NCBI GenBank assembly: GCA_018826295.1
Contig: JAHJZX010000054.1
Location: forward strand, 1 to 56,382
Direction of reading: 5' to 3'
From: Gammaproteobacteria bacterium
Lineage (GTDB): Bacteria; Pseudomonadota; Gammaproteobacteria; Enterobacterales; Alteromonadaceae
DNA: 56,382 nucleotides
A program made the position numbers and the translations under genes. The notes below the pieces were generated by a model. That model saw only the letters and a list, made by a program, of their open reading frames with translations. It did not search any database and was not told where the DNA came from. Shown here one piece after another: positions 16,448 to 26,951 of the stretch. How positions within the stretch are numbered: position 1 is the stretch's first letter; every line of letters begins with the position of its first letter.

Positions 16448-16457
16448 TGCTTACCCC

Positions 16458-17624
16458 TTATGCCTTTGCCGCTGCTGCAACGACTTGCTTGGCAGCGCCA
16501 GTCAGGTCTGTATCAGCGATAATGTTCAGGCCGCTTTCAGACAGCACTTTAGCACCCAGCTCTGCATTGTTACCTTGCAGACGTACAACTACTGGTACTT
16601 TAACGCCAACTTCTTTCACTGCACCAATTACGCCTTCAGCGATCATGTCACAACGCACGATACCACCGAAGATGTTGATGAATACGGCTTTAACAGCGTC
16701 ATCAGACAGGATAATTTTGAATGCTTCAACCACGCGCTCTTTAGTCGCGCCGCCGCCAACGTCCAGGAAGTTAGCCGGTTGGCCACCGTGCAGTTTAACG
16801 ATGTCCATAGTACCCATTGCCAGGCCTGCACCGTTAACCATACAGCCGATGTCGCCACCTAAAGCAACATAGTTCAGCTCCCACGAGGCAGCGTGTGCTT
16901 CACGTGGATCTTCCTGTGATGGATCCTGCATTTCTTTCAGTTCAGGGTGACGGTATAACGCGTTACCATCGATAACCAGTTTGGCATCTAAGCAGTGCAG
17001 ATCGCCAGCCGGAGTAATAACCAATGGGTTTACTTCTAACAGCGCCAGATCTTTTTCCTGGAACAGTTTGGCCAGACCCATGAAGATTTTCACGAACTGG
17101 TTAACTTGCTTACCTTCCAGGCCCAGTTTAAAGGCTAACTCACGGCCCTGGAATGGCTGAGCGCCTACTAACGGGTCGATTGCTGCTTTTAAAATTTTCT
17201 CTGGTGTTTCATGGGCAACAGTTTCAATTTCCACGCCGCCTTCAGTAGAGGCCATAAACACGATACGACGTGAAGAACGATCTACTACAGCACCTAAGTA
17301 CAGCTCTTTAGCGATATCGGTACAGGTTTCCACCAGGATCCGGCTTACCGGCTGACCTTTTTCGTCTGTCTGGTACGTTACCAGGTTTTTACCAAGCCAT
17401 TTTTCTGCGAAAGCTTTGATGTCTTCTTTGCTCTTAACCAGCTTTACACCGCCCGCTTTACCGCGGCCACCAGCGTGAACCTGTGCTTTGACAACAAACA
17501 TATCGCCGCCGATTATATCTGCAGCTGCTACCGCTTCTTCAACTGTAGCTGCGGCAATGCCTTTAGATACAGGCAAACCATATTGGGCAAACAGTTGCTT
17601 ACCCTGATACTCGTGCAAATTCAT
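16458..17624 (-). CDS. sucC: Succinyl-CoA synthetase beta subunit
   Basis: Beta subunit, 388 aa, the same length as in E. coli. The ATP-grasp domain has [18 protein letters not shown], and the C-terminal domain has [16 protein letters not shown], which contacts the alpha-subunit phosphohistidine loop. A terminator hairpin after sucB and a -10-like element upstream suggest that sucCD can be transcribed separately from sucAB. Confidence 0.98.
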   Translation of the reverse strand: MNLHEYQGKQLFAQYGLPVSKGIAAATVEEAVAAADIIGGDMFVVKAQVHAGGRGKAGGVKLVKSKEDIKAFAEKWLGKNLVTYQTDEKGQPVSRILVETCTDIAKELYLGAVVDRSSRRIVFMASTEGGVEIETVAHETPEKILKAAIDPLVGAQPFQGRELAFKLGLEGKQVNQFVKIFMGLAKLFQEKDLALLEVNPLVITPAGDLHCLDAKLVIDGNALYRHPELKEMQDPSQEDPREAHAASWELNYVALGGDIGCMVNGAGLAMGTMDIVKLHGGQPANFLDVGGGATKERVVEAFKIILSDDAVKAVFINIFGGIVRCDMIAEGVIGAVKEVGVKVPVVVRLQGNNAELGAKVLSESGLNIIADTDLTGAAKQVVAAAAKA

Positions 17625-17692
17625 GGCTATTTTCCGTTCATTTGAATATGGAGACTGCCCTTTTGGTACAGCCTGACTTTTGATCGGCGCAT

Positions 17693-17698
17693 ATTATA
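17693..17698 (-). promoter_or_regulatory. Candidate -10 element for sucCD
   Basis: A perfect TATAAT is read on the minus strand 69 bp before the sucC ATG and just after the sucB terminator hairpin. The -35 region is a weak T-rich stretch at 17-18 bp. It would give sucCD a promoter of its own. Confidence 0.4.
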
Positions 17699-17716
17699 GT
17701 GCCAATCGGTTAGATA

Positions 17717-17750
17717 AAAAATGCTGTTGCCCTAAAACAACAGCATTTTT
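17717..17750 (-). terminator. Terminator or attenuator after sucB
   Basis: A 13-bp perfect stem (AAAAATGCTGTTG and its complement) with an 8-nt loop ends in a T run on the minus strand, 20 bp after the sucB stop. It looks like a full intrinsic terminator between sucAB and sucCD, although partial read-through is plausible. Confidence 0.75.
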
Positions 17751-17769
17751 AGTTACTATTTTTGGATAA

Positions 17770-18957
17770 TTAGATATCCAGCAGAATACGGGTTGGATCT
17801 TCCAGCAATTCTTTAATGGTTACCAGGAACCCTACTGACTCTTTACCGTCGATAATACGGTGATCGTATGACAGTGCCAGGTACATCATTGGCAGAATTT
17901 CCATCTTGCCATCAACAACCATTACGCGGTCCTGAATTTTGTGCATACCCAAAATTGCAGATTGTGGTGGGTTAATAATTGGCGTAGACATCAGTGAACC
18001 AAACACACCACCGTTGGTGATAGTGAAGTTACCGCCGGTTAAATCGTCCATTACCAGCTTGCCGTCACGGCCTTTAATCGCTAAGTCTTTAATCGCTTTT
18101 TCGATTTCAGCCAGGTTCATCTTGTCACAGTCACGCAGTACCGGCGTTACCAGACCACGAGGTGTAGACACCGCAATGCTGACGTCGAAGTAGTTGTGAT
18201 AAACGATATCATCGCCATCGATAGCCGCATTCACTTCAGGGAAACGCTTCAGCGCTTCAGTTACCGCTTTAACGTAGAACGACATAAAACCTAAACGGAT
18301 ACCATGACGCTTTTCAAACACGTCCTGATATTGCTTGCGCAGATCCATAATTGGCTTCATGTTGACTTCGTTAAACGTTGTTAACATCGCAGTAGAGTTT
18401 TTCGCTTCCAGCAGGCGGTTAGCGATAGTTTTACGCAGACGTGTCATAGGCACACGTTTTTGGCTACGATCACCCGCTACCGCAGCAACCGGGGCTGCAG
18501 CAGGTGCAGCGGCTTTAGCAGGTGCGCCGGCGACAAATTTCTCAACGTCTTCTTTGGTAACACGGCCATTTTTGCCGCTGCCTTTAATTTTGCTGGCATC
18601 CAGGCCTTTTTCCGCGATCATACGACGTACTGACGGGCTTAAGGCGTCATCATTGCTGTCGTCTGCGGCAGCTGGTGCGGCTTCAGCTTTGGCCGGTGCG
18701 TCATCTTTTTTCGCTGCTGGCGCGCCGCCGGCTTCCATCTTACCAATAACTTCTTCTGCCGTTACTGTAGCGCCGGTATCGTGAATGATCTCGCCCATAA
18801 CGCCATCGGCCTGAGCAACCACTTCAAGTACCACTTTGTCGGTTTCAATATCAACTAATACCTGATCACGTGATACGGCTTCGCCTGTTTTTACGTGCCA
18901 GGTGGCGATGGTTGCATCTGCAACGGATTCTGGAAGTACGGGTACTTTAATTTCCAC
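17770..18957 (-). CDS. sucB: 2-oxoglutarate dehydrogenase E2 (dihydrolipoyl succinyltransferase)
   Basis: 395 aa (E. coli 405). Domains in order: lipoyl domain with Lys41 in ETDKVVLEV; an Ala/Pro/Lys linker; the E1/E3-binding domain at about 107-142 ([18 protein letters not shown]); another Ala-Pro linker; and the catalytic domain with His366 and Asp370 in [10 protein letters not shown]. The start codon is GTG at 18957, with AAAGGTG placed 5 bp before it; no ATG fits. It forms the core of the 2-oxoglutarate dehydrogenase complex with sucA upstream. Confidence 0.97.
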   Translation of the reverse strand: MEIKVPVLPESVADATIATWHVKTGEAVSRDQVLVDIETDKVVLEVVAQADGVMGEIIHDTGATVTAEEVIGKMEAGGAPAAKKDDAPAKAEAAPAAADDSNDDALSPSVRRMIAEKGLDASKIKGSGKNGRVTKEDVEKFVAGAPAKAAAPAAAPVAAVAGDRSQKRVPMTRLRKTIANRLLEAKNSTAMLTTFNEVNMKPIMDLRKQYQDVFEKRHGIRLGFMSFYVKAVTEALKRFPEVNAAIDGDDIVYHNYFDVSIAVSTPRGLVTPVLRDCDKMNLAEIEKAIKDLAIKGRDGKLVMDDLTGGNFTITNGGVFGSLMSTPIINPPQSAILGMHKIQDRVMVVDGKMEILPMMYLALSYDHRIIDGKESVGFLVTIKELLEDPTRILLDI

Positions 18958-18994
18958 TTTTTCACCTTTTAGCGGTTAGTCTTATTTCGTTCAG

Positions 18995-19016
18995 CCGGTG
19001 CCTTTGTTGGCACCGG
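18995..19016 (-). other. Intercistronic hairpin between sucA and sucB
   Basis: A perfect 8-bp stem (CCGGTGCC / GGCACCGG) with a 6-nt loop lies in the 67-bp gap, with no T run after it. It is unlikely to terminate transcription. An RNA-stabilising or processing role between the E1 and E2 cistrons is the natural guess. Confidence 0.5.
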
Positions 19017-19024
19017 ACCATCAA

Positions 19025-21835
19025 TTATTTTAGTGTCAGGGCGTCGTTTACCAGCGCCTGTTGCTGCTTGTTGTGCACAGACAGGTAACCTACTGCCGGA
19101 GACGATGACGCATCACGGCCTGAGTAGGTCAGGTAGCCGGCCTTAGGTATTGCCGCACGGAAATGGTGCTGGCTGCAGTACCAGGCGCCCTGATTTTGTG
19201 GCTCTTCCTGACACCAGACAAAGTCAGTTACGTGTTGATACTGGCTTAATACTTCAGCAAGTTCATCATGCGGGAACGGATATAGCTGTTCTACCCGCAC
19301 TATAGCGACATCATTCTGTTCACGCTTACGGCGCTCTTCCAACAACTCGTAGTACACCTTGCCACTACAGAACACCACTCGCTTGACGTTTTCCGGTTTG
19401 ATATCGTCTATCTCACCAATAACGTTATGGAACTTGCCACTGGCCAGCTCTTCCAAAGTAGATGTTGCCAGCGGGTGGCGTAACAAGGATTTAGGCGACA
19501 TCACAATCAATGGCCGGCGCATTGGCCGCACCATCTGCCGGCGCAGCATGTTAAATACCTGCGCTGGTGTAGTCGGCACACACACTTGCATGTTGTGATC
19601 AGCACACAGTTGCAGGAAGCGTTCTAAACGGGCTGATGAGTGCTCTGGCCCCTGGCCTTCATAACCGTGCGGCAATAACAACGTTAAGCCACACAGACGG
19701 CCCCATTTTTGCTCGCCTGAACTTAAGAACTGGTCTATCACCACCTGAGCGCCGTTGGCGAAGTCGCCAAACTGGCCTTCCCAAATCACCATGGCACGTG
19801 GCTCAGCCGTAGCATAACCATATTCAAATGCCATAACCGCTTCTTCAGACAGGGCAGAATCATATACCTGGAACGGCCCTTGCTGGTTACTGATATGTTC
19901 AAGCGGCGTATAGGTGCTGCCGTCGGCCTGGTTGTGTAATACAGCATGACGGTGGAAGAAAGTACCACGACCTGAATCCTGGCCGACAATACGAATACGG
20001 CTGCCATCGGCTACCGTAGCCGCATAGGCCAGTATTTCGGCAAAGCCCCAGTCGATTTTCTTTTCACCGGCTAACATTAAACCGCGATCTTCGTATACTT
20101 TGCCAACCTGACGCTGCAGTGCATGCGACTCTGGAATATGGGTAGCTTTTTTACCCAGTTCAACCAGTTTTTCCACCGACATGCTGGCGTCATAGGTTGC
20201 GTCCCAGTCGTGGCCAATAAACGGCGTCCAGTCTACCGACGATTCGGCCATCGGGCGCCATTCTTCAACCACGCAGTCGCCTTTGTCCAGCGCGTCACGA
20301 TATTGTGCAATTAACTGATCAATTTGCTCTTTGCTGAACAAGCCTTCAGCAATCAACTTCTGGGCATATAATTCACGCGGCGTTGGGTGCTTTTTAATTT
20401 TCTGATACATCAGCGGCTGGGTAGCATTTGGCTCATCCGCTTCGTTATGGCCGTTACGGCGATAACATACCAAGTCAATCACGACATCGCGTTTAAAGGT
20501 ATTACGATAATCTACCGCCAGCTGAGCGACAAACACCACAGCTTCAGGATCATCACCATTTACGTGGAATATTGGCGCCTGCACCATCTTGGCGATATCG
20601 GTACAGTATTCTGTTGAGCGGGTATCTTCCGGATTAGACGTCGTAAAACCAACCTGATTGTTGATCACTAACCGGATAGTGCCGCCCACTTTAAAGGCGC
20701 GGGTTTGCGAAATGTTAAAGGTTTCAGCAACAACACCCTGCCCGGCAAAGGCCGAATCACCATGAATAGTAATAGGTAAGGCTAATGAACCATCGGTACA
20801 ACCACGACGATCCAACCGGGCCCGTACTGAACCTATCACCACCGGGTTGACTATTTCCAGGTGCGAAGGGTTAAACGCCAGCGCTAAGTGAACATTACCA
20901 CCTTTGGTTTCAAAATCTGATGAGAAACCCATATGGTATTTTACGTCGCCGGCACCAACCACTTCATACTTACCGGCAAACTCATCAAACAGTTTTGACG
21001 GGTTTTTCCCCAGTACGTTGATCAGCGTGTTTAAGCGGCCACGGTGCGCCATACCGATGACACAATCTTTAGCGCCCTGTTCGCCGGCACGGTGGATCAT
21101 AGCCTTAAGCATTGGCACCATGGCATCGCCGCCTTCCAGACCGAAGCGCTTAGCGCCAGGGAACTTGGATGACAGGTATTTTTCTAAACCGTCTGCAGCA
21201 ACCAAGCCGTTTAAAATGCTGGTTTTAACGGTTTTGTCATAAGAAGGCGCAGATTGAATAGACTCCAGCCGTTGCTGGATCCAACGTTTCTCATCGGTAG
21301 AAACAATATGCATGTACTCAGCACCGATAGAGCCACAATAAGTCTTTTCCAGTGCCTTGTGTAATTCACCCAGTTTCATCGTTTCTTTGCCGATAGCAAA
21401 AGAACCGATATTAAACTCGGTGTCATAATCTGTTTCAGATAAGTCGTGATAAGACAGCTCTAAGTCGCGCACCCGCGCCCGCTTCCATAAACCTAACGGG
21501 TCTAGGTTAGCCTGCTGATGGCCGCGAAAACGGTAAGAGTTTATCAGCTGCAACACCTTGACCTGACGACTATCGGCAGCCGCACCGCTATTTACCACCA
21601 CGACTTCGCGGTGTTTATTGCGGGCCAAATCGGCAAATTGTTGCCTGACATCAGCATGACGAACTTCCAAGTCAACACCGTCGATCTTGGGCAGTTTAGA
21701 GAAAAATTCACGCCATTCATCGCTGACGCTGGTAGGTTCAGCTAAGTAGGATTCATAGAGCTCATCGACGTAGGCCATATTGCCACCGCCAAGATGAGAA
21801 GACTCTAACCACGCCTTCATTACACCTTCGTGCAT
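19025..21835 (-). CDS. sucA: 2-oxoglutarate dehydrogenase E1
   Basis: 936 aa (E. coli 933) thiamine-diphosphate enzyme that decarboxylates 2-oxoglutarate and hands the succinyl group to the SucB lipoyl arm. Family blocks include SNPEDTRSTEYCTDIAKM, GHDWDATYD and the C-terminal VWCQEEPQNQGAWY. ATG at 21835 gives the usual MHEGVMKAWL start; an in-frame ATG five codons later (AAGGT before it) is an alternative. Strong terminator hairpins separate it from sdhB. Confidence 0.97.
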   Translation of the reverse strand: MHEGVMKAWLESSHLGGGNMAYVDELYESYLAEPTSVSDEWREFFSKLPKIDGVDLEVRHADVRQQFADLARNKHREVVVVNSGAAADSRQVKVLQLINSYRFRGHQQANLDPLGLWKRARVRDLELSYHDLSETDYDTEFNIGSFAIGKETMKLGELHKALEKTYCGSIGAEYMHIVSTDEKRWIQQRLESIQSAPSYDKTVKTSILNGLVAADGLEKYLSSKFPGAKRFGLEGGDAMVPMLKAMIHRAGEQGAKDCVIGMAHRGRLNTLINVLGKNPSKLFDEFAGKYEVVGAGDVKYHMGFSSDFETKGGNVHLALAFNPSHLEIVNPVVIGSVRARLDRRGCTDGSLALPITIHGDSAFAGQGVVAETFNISQTRAFKVGGTIRLVINNQVGFTTSNPEDTRSTEYCTDIAKMVQAPIFHVNGDDPEAVVFVAQLAVDYRNTFKRDVVIDLVCYRRNGHNEADEPNATQPLMYQKIKKHPTPRELYAQKLIAEGLFSKEQIDQLIAQYRDALDKGDCVVEEWRPMAESSVDWTPFIGHDWDATYDASMSVEKLVELGKKATHIPESHALQRQVGKVYEDRGLMLAGEKKIDWGFAEILAYAATVADGSRIRIVGQDSGRGTFFHRHAVLHNQADGSTYTPLEHISNQQGPFQVYDSALSEEAVMAFEYGYATAEPRAMVIWEGQFGDFANGAQVVIDQFLSSGEQKWGRLCGLTLLLPHGYEGQGPEHSSARLERFLQLCADHNMQVCVPTTPAQVFNMLRRQMVRPMRRPLIVMSPKSLLRHPLATSTLEELASGKFHNVIGEIDDIKPENVKRVVFCSGKVYYELLEERRKREQNDVAIVRVEQLYPFPHDELAEVLSQYQHVTDFVWCQEEPQNQGAWYCSQHHFRAAIPKAGYLTYSGRDASSSPAVGYLSVHNKQQQALVNDALTLK

Positions 21836-21875
21836 TTAGTTTCCCTTAATTTCCGCGCACCTGGAAAAAGTAGCA

Positions 21876-21908
21876 AAAAAACCGCCGCTTAACAAACGGT
21901 GGTTTTTT
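21876..21908 (-). terminator. Second terminator after sdhB
   Basis: A 12-bp stem (AAAAAACCGCCG with one G-U pair) and a 9-nt loop are followed by T residues on the minus strand. It lies 25 bp after the sdhB stop and behind another hairpin, so it acts as a back-up between the sdh and suc operons. Confidence 0.8.
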
Positions 21909-21919
21909 GTTCAGATACC

Positions 21920-21943
21920 AAAAAAGGGCGCATTACAGCGCCC
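21920..21943 (-). terminator. Intrinsic terminator overlapping the sdhB stop codon
   Basis: On the minus strand GGGCGC-TGTAAT-GCGCCC-TTTTTT is a compact GC-rich hairpin followed by six T. The sdhB stop TAA is in its loop, so the last codons of sdhB form one arm. A terminating ribosome would cover this arm, so its activity may depend on translation. Confidence 0.75.
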
Positions 21944-22652
21944 GGTTTAACAACATTGATTTAATTTCACCAATTGCCTTGGTAGGGTTAAGCCCTTTTG
22001 GACATACGTTAACGCAGTTCATAATGCCATGGCAGCGGAATACGCTGAATGCATCGTCCAAATCGTTTAAACGCTGTTCGGTGGCGGTATCACGGCTATC
22101 GGCTAAAAAGCGGTAAGCGTGTAATAAACCGGCCGGGCCGATAAACTTATCCGGGTTCCACCAGAATGACGGGCATGAGGTTGAACAACAGGCACACAGA
22201 ATACACTCGTACAAACCATCCAGCTTGGCGCGCTCCTCAGGCGACTGCAAAAACTCACCGGCTGGCGGTAATTTACTGTCGTTAATCAGGTACGGCTTCA
22301 CTTTTTCGTACTGGGTATAGAACTGGCTCATGTCAACCACCAGGTCGCGTACTACCGGTAAACCCGGTAGCGGACGTATCACAATTTTACCGCCTTTTAA
22401 GCCTGCGGCTGATAAAGGTGTGATACAGGCCAGGCCGTTTTTACCGTTAATGTTCAAACCATCTGAACCGCAAACACCTTCACGGCAGCTGCGACGAAAA
22501 GATAAACCCGGATCCTGCTCTTTTAACTTAATCAGCGCGTCCAGCACCATCATGTCCCGGCCTTCCGGGTTATCCAGGGTGTAATCCTGCATGCGCGGCG
22601 CTTTGTCGACATCAGGGTTGTAACGATAGACTGAGAATACCAACTTCTTCAT
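21933..22652 (-). CDS. sdhB: Succinate dehydrogenase iron-sulfur subunit
   Basis: 239 aa (E. coli 238). The 2Fe-2S cluster ligands are in CREGVCGSDGLNINGK; the 4Fe-4S and 3Fe-4S ligands are in CILCACCSTSCPSFWW and CHGIMNCVNVCPKGLNP. It carries electrons from the SdhA flavin to ubiquinone in complex II, on the cytoplasmic face of the membrane. It follows sdhA by 12 bp. Confidence 0.98.
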   Translation of the reverse strand: MKKLVFSVYRYNPDVDKAPRMQDYTLDNPEGRDMMVLDALIKLKEQDPGLSFRRSCREGVCGSDGLNINGKNGLACITPLSAAGLKGGKIVIRPLPGLPVVRDLVVDMSQFYTQYEKVKPYLINDSKLPPAGEFLQSPEERAKLDGLYECILCACCSTSCPSFWWNPDKFIGPAGLLHAYRFLADSRDTATEQRLNDLDDAFSVFRCHGIMNCVNVCPKGLNPTKAIGEIKSMLLNRAL

Positions 22653-22664
22653 CGCTGAGCCCTC

Positions 22665-24437
22665 TTAATATGTACGTGCTTTAGGCGCAAAAGCTTCACG
22701 GAACTTAGGTTCCAGGTTCACTTTACGCTTAAACATTGATTCGGTTTCCGGCGTGTAGACGCTATGGCATAACCAGTTTTCGTCATCACGATCCGGGAAG
22801 TCAAAGCGGGCGTGCGCACCGCGGCTTTCAGTACGGAAGTTAGCAGCAACTGCAGTTGAAAACGCCGTTTCCATCAGGTTGTCCAACTCTAAACATTCAA
22901 TACGTGCGGTATTAAAGTCTGAGCTCTTGTCATCCAGACGGGCAAACTTTAACCGTTCGCGAATTTCTTTTAACTCTGCCAGACCTTCAGCCATGGCAGC
23001 ACCTTCGCGGAATACCGAGAAGTTTAACTGCATACATTTTTGCAGGTCTTTCTTAATTTGTACCGGATCTTCGCCCTGACCAGGCTTGGTATCTTCCCAG
23101 CGCTGCGTACGCGCCAAGGCAGCATCCAAATCAGACTGCGAAGCTCCGCGGCCTTCAGTGGTAGCGGCTAAGGCTTCACCTAAATGCAAGCCGGTAGCAC
23201 GGCCAAATACCACTAAGTCTAACAATGAGTTACCGCCTAAACGGTTAGCACCGTGTACCGATACACAAGCGATTTCGCCACAAGCGAACAGGCCCGGCAC
23301 TATGGCTTCTGAACCATCAGCTTTAGGTGAAATAACCTGGCCGTGCACGTTGGTAGGAATACCACCCATCATATAGTGACAGGTTGGAATAACCGGAATT
23401 GGCTCTTTTACCGGGTCAACGTGGGCAAATGTCTTAGACAGCTCACAAACGCCAGGTAAGCGGCTTTCTAAAACTTCAGCACCTAAGTGATCCAGTTTCA
23501 GTTTAATATGCACACCCCATGGACCGTCACAGCCACGACCTTCACGAATTTCCGTCATCATTGAACGGGCTACTACGTCACGGCCGGCCAAATCTTTGGC
23601 GTTTGGTGCATAACGCTCCATAAAGCGCTCGCCGTCTTTATTTAACAGGTAACCACCTTCACCACGACAGCCTTCAGTCACCAGCGTACCAGCACCGGCG
23701 ATACCGGTTGGGTGGAATTGCCACATTTCCATATCCTGCAGTGGCACGCCAGCGCGCAGCGCCATACCGACACCGTCACCGGTGTTGATGTGGGCATTCG
23801 TGGTAGAGGCATAAATACGACCAGCACCGCCGGTCGCTAATACTGTCGCTTTTGCTTTGAAATAAACAATTTCGCCGCTTTCAATGTCAATGGCAGTACA
23901 ACCTACGACAGCACCGTCCTGGTTTTTAACCAAATCCAGCGCATACCACTCAGAAAATACCTGCGTTTTGTTTTTAACGTTTTGCTGATACAGCAAGTGC
24001 AGCAATGCATGGCCGGTACGGTCGGCAGCTGCTGCGGTACGCGCGGCCTGCTCGCCGCCGAAGTTTTTCGACTGACCACCAAACGGACGCTGGTATACGC
24101 GGCCATTTTCAAACCGTGAGAATGGTAAACCCATGTTCTCAAGTTCAGTAATGGCTTCAGGGCCAGTTTTACACATGTATTCGATAGCGTCCTGGTCACC
24201 GATGTAATCAGAGCCTTTAACCGTATCAAACATGTGCCATTCCCAGTTATCCGGGTGGCTGTTACCCAAGGCTACGGTGATACCACCCTGAGCCGACACG
24301 GTGTGAGACCGGGTTGGGAACACTTTTGATAATAAGGCACAGGTTAAACCTGACTGGGTAATTTGCAGTGCTGCACGCATGCCCGCACCACCGGCGCCAA
24401 TAACGATGGCGTCAAACTCTCTTACTGGAATAGTCAC
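22665..24437 (-). CDS. sdhA: Succinate dehydrogenase flavoprotein subunit
   Basis: 590 aa (E. coli 588). FAD-binding [13 protein letters not shown] near the N-terminus, the flavinylation His in [10 protein letters not shown], and the substrate-site arginine region [20 protein letters not shown]. The start is GTG at 24437, immediately after the sdhD stop with no gap; GGGGTG lies just before, and the next in-frame ATG is 19 codons in, inside the FAD motif. Oxidises succinate to fumarate. Confidence 0.98.
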   Translation of the reverse strand: MTIPVREFDAIVIGAGGAGMRAALQITQSGLTCALLSKVFPTRSHTVSAQGGITVALGNSHPDNWEWHMFDTVKGSDYIGDQDAIEYMCKTGPEAITELENMGLPFSRFENGRVYQRPFGGQSKNFGGEQAARTAAAADRTGHALLHLLYQQNVKNKTQVFSEWYALDLVKNQDGAVVGCTAIDIESGEIVYFKAKATVLATGGAGRIYASTTNAHINTGDGVGMALRAGVPLQDMEMWQFHPTGIAGAGTLVTEGCRGEGGYLLNKDGERFMERYAPNAKDLAGRDVVARSMMTEIREGRGCDGPWGVHIKLKLDHLGAEVLESRLPGVCELSKTFAHVDPVKEPIPVIPTCHYMMGGIPTNVHGQVISPKADGSEAIVPGLFACGEIACVSVHGANRLGGNSLLDLVVFGRATGLHLGEALAATTEGRGASQSDLDAALARTQRWEDTKPGQGEDPVQIKKDLQKCMQLNFSVFREGAAMAEGLAELKEIRERLKFARLDDKSSDFNTARIECLELDNLMETAFSTAVAANFRTESRGAHARFDFPDRDDENWLCHSVYTPETESMFKRKVNLEPKFREAFAPKARTY

Positions 24438-24785
24438 TTAAGCACCCCACAGAACAAACAGGCCAACCGCTACATAAGCGAATGCCAGTGCATAAAGGAA
24501 GAATTGTAATACTGCGCGCAGTGCCGCTGATTTAATGTAATCAGTCAGCACCTGCCACAAACCAATGCGGGTGTGCACGGCAATTGACACTAACGCTAAC
24601 AAGGTAAACACTTTTACCAGAATGTTGGCAAACAACGCCTGCCAAACCTCAAAGGTGACTTCTGGTGTAATAATGAAGAACCCCAGAATAAATACACTGT
24701 ACAGCGCCAGCACTATGGCTGTTGCGCGCAATGATACATAATCCTGTACGCCATCGCGTTTCAGGCTTGCCTGATTCAGAACCAT
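24438..24785 (-). CDS. sdhD: Succinate dehydrogenase membrane anchor SdhD
   Basis: 115 aa from the ATG at 24785, the same length as E. coli SdhD. That start is chosen because AGGAG lies 7 bp before it and because MVLNQASLKRDGVQDYV matches the family start; upstream ATGs would overlap sdhC by 46 bp. Three membrane helices; HTRIGLWQVLTDYIK is the conserved quinone/haem-proximal block. Overlaps sdhC by 10 bp. Confidence 0.95.
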   Translation of the reverse strand: MVLNQASLKRDGVQDYVSLRATAIVLALYSVFILGFFIITPEVTFEVWQALFANILVKVFTLLALVSIAVHTRIGLWQVLTDYIKSAALRAVLQFFLYALAFAYVAVGLFVLWGA

Positions 24786-25153
24786 ATCCATACTCCTGCT
24801 AAAACTGCTAATACTAGCCACAGCGCAATAGTGACTTTGGCACTTAAATTACCTGATTTCAGCTCTTCCCAATGCCCCATATCCATAATCAGATGACGGA
24901 TACCGCCAACTAAGTGATAGATAAGAACAGTGATAGTGCCCCAGGCAATAAATTTAGCCAGGTGTGATGTCATCAGGGTTTTGACAAAATCAAAACTCTG
25001 CTGGTCCTGTAACGAATATGCCCAGGCCCAGATAACAAATACCAATGCAAAAAACAGTGCCACACCGGTAACACGATGCAGTATTGACGCTATGGCAGGT
25101 GCCGGAAACGATATGGTAGAAAGGTCGAGATTTACTGGTCTTTGTTTTTTCAC
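24776..25153 (-). CDS. sdhC: Succinate dehydrogenase cytochrome b556 subunit SdhC
   Basis: 125 aa (E. coli 129). KKQRPVNLDLSTISFP is the conserved N-terminus, ASILHRVTG contributes to the quinone site, and the haem-ligand His is in YHLVGGIRHL. Three membrane helices. The only usable in-frame start is GTG at 25153; an in-frame stop lies a short way upstream. First gene of sdhCDAB, reading away from gltA. Confidence 0.96.
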   Translation of the reverse strand: MKKQRPVNLDLSTISFPAPAIASILHRVTGVALFFALVFVIWAWAYSLQDQQSFDFVKTLMTSHLAKFIAWGTITVLIYHLVGGIRHLIMDMGHWEELKSGNLSAKVTIALWLVLAVLAGVWIWF

Positions 25154-25545
25154 AGTGCTTGCCCATCGATGCCCATAATCGAGCTATTGTTGTCATTGTC
25201 GTTGTCATTGCTGTATAAACAGTCAACACCCAAAACCAATACACCTTTATACTAGAGCTGGATCAGTGCTGCCAGATCAGCAAAAAGCGCTTGCTGAGTG
25301 AACTGTTTAAAAACCGCAATAGTATATATTTCACAACTGGCTATTACAATTTTTGTTTGGTTTTACTCGAAAAAATCCGTATCTGGAACATTACACACTT
25401 TGCACATTAGAGCAATAATACTAGAGTCGAATACTTATTAAGCAGAAACGCATTAAAATTGACTTTATAGGGTCGTTTGTAGGTAGAATAGCGACCAATT
25501 TGCTAAATTCCTTTAACCCGATACTACAACAACAGGAGAAATCCA
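25154..25545. promoter_or_regulatory. Divergent sdhC/gltA control region (392 bp)
   Basis: The longest gene-free stretch in the window; AT-rich with no open frame of note. Toward gltA, TTGACT (25459-25464) and TAGAAT (25484-25489), 19 bp apart, form a weak promoter. Toward sdhC, a loose ATTGGT/TATACA pair around 25215-25240 is possible. A 12-bp unit GTTGTCATTGTC is repeated 1.8 times at 25189-25210 in the sdhC leader. Operators for the respiratory or catabolite regulators expected at such loci could not be assigned with confidence. Confidence 0.6.
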
Positions 25546-26829
25546 ATGGCAGATAAAAAGGCCGTCGTGCAGGTCGATGGAAAATCGTTTGAGTTGCCAA
25601 TCTACTCTGGCACTGCCGGCACTGACGTAATTGATGTTCGCGCCTTGGGTCAGCATGGCTATTTCACGTTCGATCCGGGTTTTATGTCTACCGGCTCGTG
25701 CGAGTCGAAAATTACCTATATTGATGGCGATAACGGCGTGTTGTTACACCGCGGTTATCCTATTGAGCAACTGGCAGATCATTCAGACTACCTTGAACTG
25801 TGCTACCTGTTACTGGAAGGTGAACTACCGCAGGCTGAGCAATACAACCAGTTTAAGAACACCATCACGCGCCACACTATGGTGCATGAAAAAATTGCCT
25901 CTTTCTTCCAGGGTTTCCGTGTAGACGCCCACCCTATGGCTATGCTGTGTGGAGTTGTTGGTGCTTTGTCGTCGTTTTATCACTCAGATTTAGATATCAA
26001 TGACCCACAACAGCGTAAACGTAGCGCGCATCGCTTAATTGCTAAGTTACCAACCATTTCGGCCATGGCATACAAGTACACTGTCGGTCAGCCGTTTGTA
26101 TATCCGCGTAACGACTTAAGCTATTCAGCCAACTTCCTGCATATGATGTTTTCTGTGCCGGCTGAAGATTATGTGGTCAGCCCGGTTCTGGCAAAAGCCA
26201 TGGATCGGATCTTTATGCTGCACGCCGATCACGAGCAAAACGCTTCAACCTCTACTGTACGTTTAGCCGGTTCTTCTGGTGCCAACCCTTATGCGTGTAT
26301 TGCTGCTGGTGTAGCTTCACTGTGGGGCCCGGCACATGGTGGCGCCAATGAAGCCTGTCTGAAAATGTTACAGCAAATTGGCTCAGTTGACCGCATTCCT
26401 GAATTTGTTGCCCGTGCTAAAGACAAAAATGACAGTTTCCGCCTGATGGGCTTTGGCCACCGCGTGTACAAAAACTTTGACCCACGCGCCAAAGTTATGC
26501 GTGATACCTGTCATGAAGTGTTAAAAGAGCTGAACATCAAGGATCCGCTGTTAGATGTTGCTATGGAATTAGAACGTATTGCCTTGTCTGATCCCTACTT
26601 CATCGAGAAAAAGCTGTACCCGAATGTCGATTTCTACAGTGGCATTATCTTAAAAGCCATTGGCATTCCAACCAGCATGTTTACGGTGATTTTTGCTATG
26701 TCACGCACTGTAGGCTGGATTTCTCACTGGGACGAAATGCTGGGCGAAAAAGGCCACAAAATCGGCCGTCCGCGTCAGCTGTACACCGGCTACACGGCCC
26801 GTGACTTTACTCCGCTGAACAAGCGATAA
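25546..26829 (+). CDS. gltA: Citrate synthase
   Basis: 427 aa, exactly the length of the E. coli type II (hexameric, NADH-sensitive) enzyme. Condenses acetyl-CoA and oxaloacetate. Catalytic blocks: [36 protein letters not shown] with the active-site His, and [18 protein letters not shown]; the catalytic Asp is in [20 protein letters not shown] precedes the ATG. Divergent from sdhC, as in many gammaproteobacteria, and followed by its own terminator. Confidence 0.98.
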   Translation: MADKKAVVQVDGKSFELPIYSGTAGTDVIDVRALGQHGYFTFDPGFMSTGSCESKITYIDGDNGVLLHRGYPIEQLADHSDYLELCYLLLEGELPQAEQYNQFKNTITRHTMVHEKIASFFQGFRVDAHPMAMLCGVVGALSSFYHSDLDINDPQQRKRSAHRLIAKLPTISAMAYKYTVGQPFVYPRNDLSYSANFLHMMFSVPAEDYVVSPVLAKAMDRIFMLHADHEQNASTSTVRLAGSSGANPYACIAAGVASLWGPAHGGANEACLKMLQQIGSVDRIPEFVARAKDKNDSFRLMGFGHRVYKNFDPRAKVMRDTCHEVLKELNIKDPLLDVAMELERIALSDPYFIEKKLYPNVDFYSGIILKAIGIPTSMFTVIFAMSRTVGWISHWDEMLGEKGHKIGRPRQLYTGYTARDFTPLNKR

Positions 26830-26843
26830 TCTCAGCACAGTTT

Positions 26844-26867
26844 AAAAAGCGGCTACGGCCGCTTTTT
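26844..26867 (+). terminator. gltA terminator
   Basis: A 10-bp perfect stem (AAAAAGCGGC / GCCGCTTTTT) with loop TACG, ending in six T, 15 bp after the gltA stop. A textbook intrinsic terminator. Confidence 0.9.
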
Positions 26868-26951
26868 TGTTGGCTGCAAATGGGGATCTGATTTGCGCCA
26901 GGCCGCGAAAAAAGGCAAAATCGCGCCAACTTCATCAGGATCCAAGCCCCT

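Noticed and set aside
16419..16872. Long open frames antisense to sucC (140-147 codons).
   Set aside because: They are mirror images of a strongly biased essential gene, with no ribosome binding site or recognisable domain.
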